NCBI GenBank assembly: GCA_002105175.1
Contig: MCGE01000004.1
Location: forward strand, 930,001 to 994,000
Direction: 5' to 3'
DNA length: 64,000 bases
Source of the DNA: Absidia repens
Lineage: Eukaryota; Mucoromycota; Mucoromycetes; Mucorales; Cunninghamellaceae
Under the pieces are notes generated by a model. It did not search any database, was not told the DNA's origin, and saw nothing but the letters and a program-made list of their open reading frames with translations. Both the position numbers and the translations under genes were made by a program. Of the stretch, positions 56,681 through 64,000 are shown piece by piece (the stretch's first letter is position 1; the number at the start of each line of letters is the position of its first letter).

Positions 56681-58796
56681 CTACAACTTGACTTTCTTTC
56701 GAAGGGACTCCTTGTAGTTTTCGATCGAGCCAGTAAAGGGTGTAACCAAGCCTTGATTGCATTGCCATATTTCTTGCGCTACCTGAGATATTAAACGGAA
56801 ATCATGAGAGACCAAGACAACACCTCCTGTGAATCGATTGATGGCATGTGCAAGAGAGTCAATAGATTCCATATCCAAATGGTTTGTTGGTTCGTCTAAT
56901 AAAATGATATGCGGATGAAGTACCGCCAGTTCCGCAAACACGAGTCGTGACTTCAATCCGTCGGAAAGTTGATAGATGGGTGATGTTTGATGCCGCCCAG
57001 AAATACCATATCGTCCTACTTGTCGACGCCAGTAATCAACTTCGGTACTTTCATGAGAGAATTTTTTACGCATATAATCGATGGGTGATAGGTTCATTTC
57101 CAGTTGATCTGCCGAATGTTGTGAGTATTTTCCAAGCTTGAGAGATGTGTGACGTTGTACTCGACCGTCGGTTGCCACCAGTTCTCCACTCATGAGCTTG
57201 AGTAAGGTGGATTTGCCTATATACGATAACAATAAAAAAAGGAGATTAGCTCTGCTTTAGTATATTAAATTTATTTTGGCTTTCTTTTTTCTCTTCCTTA
57301 CCAGCACCATTAGGCCCCACCAATGCCACACGAGAGTCCATATCCACGGCCAGGTTCACCCCTTTATATAAAAGCTTATCCATGTCACCTTGATAAGAGA
57401 AGCATACATCTTGAAAAGCCAGGACTGGAGGAGGAAGCTTGACAACATTGGTGAAACTGAATTTGAAAGGATGAGGGTTCTCCACTTTTCAATTAGACCC
57501 GCAGCTTCCATTTTGTCGATAATTTTTTGTTTTGATTTCGCTTGCCGGACAAGATTTGCATAGGTACCAGCCGAGGCGATGAATTTCTTGATGTGGGCAA
57601 TCTCCTCTTGCTGCTTCGCGAAAGCCTTGTTTTGGTTGATGTCGTTTTCTTCCTTGGTTTTGACAAAGGTATCGTAGTTGCCACCATAATACACCAATTT
57701 GCGCTTGTGAGTCAGATGCATCATGTTGGTACACACACCATTGAGGAAATCTTGTGAGTGCGACACAATTACCAGGATACGGTTATATGTCTTGAGGTAT
57801 TCTTCCAGCCAAACGCATGCTTCTAAATCCAGGTGGTTGGTAGGTTCATCCAGAAGAAGTAACGTCGGTTTTATAAAGAGAGCACGGGCAAGAGAAACAC
57901 GCATACGCCATCCACCAGATAAATCACTCGTCTTTTTTTGCATTTGCGACGATGAGAATCCCAAACCAGAGAGAAGGGAGCAAGCACGAGCTTCAAAAGT
58001 TGACGGGTCCATTTCTTCAATGCGTTCATAAATATCGTCCAGCAAGGGGTTGTCTGCACCATCTTCTTCGCCCAGAATATCTTCCACTTGCTTTTCCAAC
58101 CTTGCTACTTCCTTCAGGGCAGAGCGGGTCACTACTTCCACTGCATTCATATCGGAAGGATCGACTTCTTGGTTCAAGAGATAGGTCTGTGAAACACCAG
58201 AAAAAAAAAATTGCAAAAAAAAGGTTAGACTAACTTTAATAGTAGCAATATGATGTAACTGAATGGATAGTTCTTATCGAATGCAAACTTACGTCAATGT
58301 GGTCCGGTATTTCAAGGTCGCGGTCCGCCAGCGATGCCAAAAAAGTAGATTTGCCTAGAAGGAAGAGCATAAAGGTTAGAATAAAGAAAGGTGCAGCATC
58401 CTTTTTCTTTTCCCGTACTCGATGTCATTTACCAGATCCGTTGTTGCCAATCAAACCATATCGCCTTCCAAAGTTGAGTTCTATGACTGCATTATCGATC
58501 AAGACACGGCCATGGTAGTTAAGAGAGAAGGATTCAATACGGAGATCCCGGCTTCGTTCTTGTGCTGTATACACCCCAGTGGCGGTTCGATCTACGCTAA
58601 CCTTGAGTTGGTATAAAGGTAATTCTTCAACAGAGTTGCTGCTTGATGGGTCGAAAGGGGTACGAGCGCTTGAACCATTGGATCCCGGTGGGAGTATGTT
58701 GTTAACGTTTGTGGTGGAGGTGCCTTTGACTCCTTGCTTTGCCGCTTTTGCTGCAAGTCTCTTCGCCTTCGATGTTGATATAGCTGGTCCAGTCAT
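56681..58796 (-). CDS. ARB1: ABCF-family ATPase Arb1 (ribosome biogenesis)
   Basis: Four exons (58796-58433, 58354-58293, 58186-57302, 57216-56681) give 615 aa once a missing base at 57486-57489 is allowed for, close to yeast Arb1. Two ABC domains without membrane segments: first Walker A GNNGSGKS (117-124), signature [15 protein letters not shown], Walker [13 protein letters not shown]; second Walker A GPNGAGKST, signature [14 protein letters not shown], Walker [13 protein letters not shown]. The N-terminal Ala/Lys-rich tail ([16 protein letters not shown]) is typical. Arb1 is an essential shuttling ATPase in 40S/60S maturation. The frame breaks between [13 protein letters not shown] and the expected [11 protein letters not shown] because an A run has four rather than five bases. 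The second signature has Asp in place of the first Gly-Gly. Confidence 0.93.
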
Positions 58797-59312
58797 ATTG
58801 AGGTATAAAAGGAATACGAAAAGAGGAGAGAGAGAGACACACACAGAGAGGGAAAGAGTAAAAAACGAAAAAGAACAGCTAGGGAAATACTTTTGGCTTG
58901 TATTTATTTATGAAGCAAGTTTTTCTGTTGCTCATTGGCCACCGGATTTTAACCCCTGATTTTTTTTTGAGCCGGATGATATTGTCACGTTGCAATGAAT
59001 CGATCGATATTTCAGGCATACTTAGGGGACGGTCATGCTGTTTAAAGCAAGCATATATTGAACTACTGTATCTCGATTAATATTTAAAGAGGCGATTGTA
59101 GCGGTGTACAGTATAAAACAGTAGACATTCAAGAGATAGATCACGCGGCGTTTAAAAATCACCGTTTCAAAAGTTCCTTTAGAAAAATAGAACCTTTTTT
59201 TCCACTTCTTTTCTGTTCCTTTTGTTTTCTTTTTATTGTTTTTCATTTTTCTTGCTTTTTTTTTCCCACTTTTGTTTTATCGTTACTTATTACTTTACTT
59301 TATCAACATATC
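58797..59312. promoter_or_regulatory. divergent promoter region of ARB1 and HOG1
   Basis: The 516-bp region between the two divergent starts must contain both promoters. The HOG1 side is T-rich just upstream of the ATG; the ARB1 side has a GA-rich leader. No specific factor site can be assigned. Confidence 0.6.
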
Positions 59313-61299
<1,987 letters not shown>

Positions 61300-61922
61300 A
61301 TTTGCTTTGTTTCGTTTTTTATCTATTAGCTTGATATCATTTTTACTCCCTTGAATCCTTTATACATTATACTACTTTGTTTTCATTTGTATGTTTCTCT
61401 TCTTTTTACTTCCCTCTTCCCTCTATATAGTTTATAATTACACCATATATTTATATGCATTTCAATAAACAAATAGTTATCGTCTGATTATTTTGTTAAC
61501 ATACATGTTTATAGTCTTAATGATCTAGTATTGCTAATGTTAGCAGTTCAGCATGGGTTTAATGAACGAAATAGTTGTAAAGTGGAAGAGTTATTTGGGT
61601 GGTTTTTATTGTGACACTTTGAATACGCGATAGGTTGCTAATTGCAATTTGCAATTTGCATGCGATAATATATGATATATTTGAAATGCCCTATATGTAG
61701 TAATCAACACAGCAACAAAATCGAGAAAGATTGAGGGACAAATAAAAAATCTTTATTTTGGCACAACAAAACTACAACAATAGCATGGCAAGTATATCTA
61801 GTCATAATAAATAGTAGAAGGGATGATAAAAAGTAACTAAAAGGTAGCTACGGGGTGGGGGTGGAGGTGGAATAATAAAAACTAGCCTATCCAATGCAAA
61901 ATAAATATATACAGTAACTAAT
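61300..61922. other. convergent 3' flanks of HOG1 and capping-enzyme genes
   Basis: AT-rich region with a candidate poly(A) signal for HOG1 near 61463 (caataaac). No gene seen. Confidence 0.6.
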
Positions 61923-63637
61923 CTAATACTTTCGTTCATTCCGAGCTTTCCATGCCGTCCTGATCACATCCAGATGATCGATAAGCTATGAACAAAAATA
62001 ATAAAGAAGTGAGATTAGTCATACAGTCGAATGGATTCATCAATAATAGGGTACAACACATCATACTTACTTCTTCTTTGGTAACACCATCAGCAATACT
62101 TTTCATGACATTGTTCACAACGGACTGGTGATTCCCATCAGGTTTGTCATCCCGAAATCGCATGAATCTCCAAGGTGAAGCAAGGTTGTACTTTTGTTGG
62201 AGTTCTGGATCGTAGTTGCATTCAATAATTCGGCCATCAAACCGTCTTGCGTTTTTTCCAAATGTGCTATACCATTCTTCGTCAGTAATACCAAGTTGTG
62301 TAAAGTAGGAATAATCAGTTCCGCCTTGCCATACCAATAGATCTATAGTCGGTTTCTTGGTTGCATCTATCGCGCCTGGTATAGTTCTGCTTGGTTCATA
62401 TTGTAGTCGTACTTTGAAATCCACAGAATTTTCGTTCGCTGGCTTCCATTTGATCCTATAGTATATAGAAATTTGTCAGTCAAAAAAGCAATACAATGTC
62501 AGTCGCTCTTGCTTTGTTGTTCACTTACATTTTCCTTGATGTACCTAGATTGTATGGAGCTCTGACAGATGTGAATATCAGTCCATCACTTCCATGTCGA
62601 AGGTTTGGCATGATTATATTGAAAACTGCGTCCAGTTTGTAGGTAAATTGTTGTTCCTTGAATTCGACACTAAATAAATAGGTAAAAAAATGCTAGCATT
62701 AATATGAATCATCATTTTTTCATTTTATATACTTACGCAAATGGCTGCGTCCTTTTTCGATCTGGTCTATCTAAGAGCATTTTTTGATGTGGTGCGATGA
62801 TATCTTTTTTCAGATACTGGATAAAAAAAACAAGTCAGTCAGTATTATCACAAAATTTATTCTTTTTAATGCGCTTACACCAAGTCGTTTCACCAAATCA
62901 CGATCAATCAAAGGCATTTTTGCGACCACCAAACAATCAAACAATAAAAACTTGAGTTCAAACTATGGGATGATGCAAAGAATACTCAGTCAGGGGAAAG
63001 TGAATAACAGTAATATATTGACAAATAACTTACCGATCCATCATCACGTTTATCCAATACAAATTCACCATCAATAATCGTATCATCATGGCACTTGCGA
63101 TATTCTTTATCTTGCGGAATCGGGAAGTACATGTTCGTAACAACGTGGAAGTTGCTTTTCCGGTCAAACTAGGAGCATACACATATAATATATATATATA
63201 GTGTTTATAAATTCTATCAAACCCAGTTCAATTGTTCAACTTACAAGATAGACTTCCGGTTCACCAGTTGATCGTGCCCTTGTCAAGAAGGCTAGACAAC
63301 GAACACCATCACTTTTTTCGGCCACGAAGTAACTAATACACAGCAACAATAAAAAAGTGAGACAGCGTATCCTTCACAGTATATGAAAGTTTTACGATAT
63401 ACACTTACTCTTCTTTTTCTAGTTCCTTGAGTTCACCAGAGCCAAAGCTAACAGGTTGTGCGCCAGGGAACCTATAGAAGGGAACATTTTCAGATCCAAT
63501 AGGATAAAAATATGATATAGTAGATGACGGTCTTACTTGTAATTTCGTAGTCGCAAAAGACCAGCAATTCTTTCCTTTAGCCAGTCACAATCAGCAACAG
63601 GAATACCAGGAATATCTGGGACAGGACTATGATTCAT
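61923..63637 (-). CDS. CEG1: mRNA guanylyltransferase (capping enzyme alpha subunit)
   Basis: Nine exons from 63637 to 61923 give 379 aa, slightly short for the fungal family (about 400-460). The nucleotidyltransferase fold has motif I EKSDGVR with catalytic Lys61, motif III DDTIIDGEFV, motif IIIa LKFLLFDCLVV, motif IV SDGLIF, motif V RIKWKP-type (here IKWKPAN) and a C-terminal OB fold ending WRFMRFRDDKPDGNHQSVVN. It transfers GMP from GTP to the 5' end of nascent RNA polymerase II transcripts in the nucleus. No triphosphatase domain is fused, as usual in fungi. The final exon (61985-61923) encodes a basic tail LIDHLDVIRTAWKARNERKY. The start MNHSPVPDIPGIPV at 63637 resembles known fungal N-termini. 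Confidence 0.95.
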
Positions 63638-63912
63638 ATATAAGAGGGTAAAAAGAAAGAGGGAGAAAGATAGCGTTTGAATTAAGAATAAGAAGAAAAA
63701 GAATTAAAGAAGCAGGAAGAAATGGTAAAAATTGAAATTCCGCAGCTCTCACTGTGTGGCTTGCCACCGTCATCAATCCAGGCTGCGACAATTTTTTTTT
63801 TTCTTACAAAAGGCGCGTGGACCCCATTATCTTTCTTTTCTTTTTTTTTTTTTTTTTCTATCAATCATACTCATTTTCTTACCGAACTTCACTATCAATT
63901 CAACCGTGTATA
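63638..63912. promoter_or_regulatory. divergent promoter region of CEG1 and FG nucleoporin genes
   Basis: A 275-bp divergent intergenic region. T-rich tracts (63790-63805, 63840-63858) lie on the nucleoporin side. No specific element assigned. Confidence 0.6.
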
Positions 63913-64000
63913 ATGTTCGGAAAAAGTGCATTTGGTGGTGGTGGCTTTGGCCAACAGCAGCAACAACAACCTACTAACTCCATCTTTGGTCAACAACCTC
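63913..64000 (+). CDS. FG-repeat nucleoporin, N-terminal fragment
   Basis: The frame starts at 63913 and runs off the window: MFGKSAFGGGGFGQQQQQQP, then TNSIFGQQP. GFG and IFG motifs with Gln/Asn spacers in the first 29 residues are typical of Nup98/Nup100/Nup116/Nup145N-type nucleoporins, which form the permeability barrier of nuclear pores. Which member it is cannot be told from the fragment. Confidence 0.75.
   Translation, partial: MFGKSAFGGGGFGQQQQQQPTNSIFGQQP

Overview
The window looks like genomic DNA of a filamentous fungus, probably an early-diverging (Mucoromycota/Mucorales-type) lineage. Visible grounds: intron-rich genes with short GT-AG introns, AT-rich intergenic DNA full of poly-A/poly-T runs, and a gene set that is clearly fungal (Opy2-like anchor, Prs5-type PRPP synthetase with its linker insert, Ira-type RasGAP, Mkk/Pek1-type MAPKK, Hog1) but that also keeps alpha-actinin. 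The phylum placement is an inference. No rRNA, tRNA, CRISPR array or bacterial feature was recognised.

Layout. 1-2.6 kb: a membrane-anchored protein with two Nab2-type CCCH zinc fingers. 5.3-8.1 kb (-): alpha-actinin. 10.7-12.2 kb (+): Msp1/ATAD1 AAA ATPase. 13.0-14.3 kb (-): Prs5-type PRPP synthetase. 14.7-15.3 kb (-): SCP2-only lipid-transfer protein with a peroxisomal SKL tail. 16.3-18.6 kb (+): BTB plus CAP-Gly protein. 19.1-20.5 kb (+): Opy2-like HOG-pathway anchor. 23.3-24.8 kb (-): AAGAB/Irc6 adaptin-binding protein. 27.9-37.4 kb (+): a 20-exon neurofibromin/Ira RasGAP. 40.0-42.0 kb (-): secreted subtilisin-like protease. 42.9-44.9 kb (+): fungal protein with a CH-like C-terminus. 47.1-48.4 kb (-): eIF2-alpha. 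49.7-51.6 kb (+): MAPKK of the cell-wall-integrity type. 56.7-58.8 kb (-): Arb1-type ABCF ATPase. 59.3-61.3 kb (+): Hog1 MAP kinase. 61.9-63.6 kb (-): mRNA capping guanylyltransferase. 63.9 kb to the end (+): start of an FG nucleoporin.

Between these genes lies a dense population of dispersed repeats. The main family (called family A here) has nine copies in both orientations. Its core is an E-box (cccgcccacgtgaa), a T-rich stretch, a strongly conserved block (gtcaggactagtttagaag, then gcatggggaaaccctttcat) and a tail of sub-repeats that each carry AATAAA. On the other side of the E-box several copies keep decayed coding sequence reading the opposite way with a shared Tyr-Asn-Asn-Gln-like start. 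The complete unit therefore looks like two divergent transcription units around one E-box, and I do not recognise it as a known element. Other mobile-looking structures are a 102-bp-arm inverted repeat at 21.5-21.8 kb, a 922-bp element with 29-bp terminal inverted repeats at 38.87-39.80 kb, and a large fold-back of two family-A copies at 53.4-56.15 kb.

Functionally, several genes belong to stress and growth signalling (Opy2 anchor, Hog1, Mkk-type MAPKK, Ira RasGAP, eIF2-alpha), but they are separated by unrelated genes and nothing suggests an operon-like cluster. Two conserved genes (the RasGAP and ARB1) each show a one-base deletion relative to the reading frame that conservation demands. 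These are probably assembly indels, but they should be checked. Exon coordinates were worked out by hand from splice consensus and frame and may be off by a base at some junctions.
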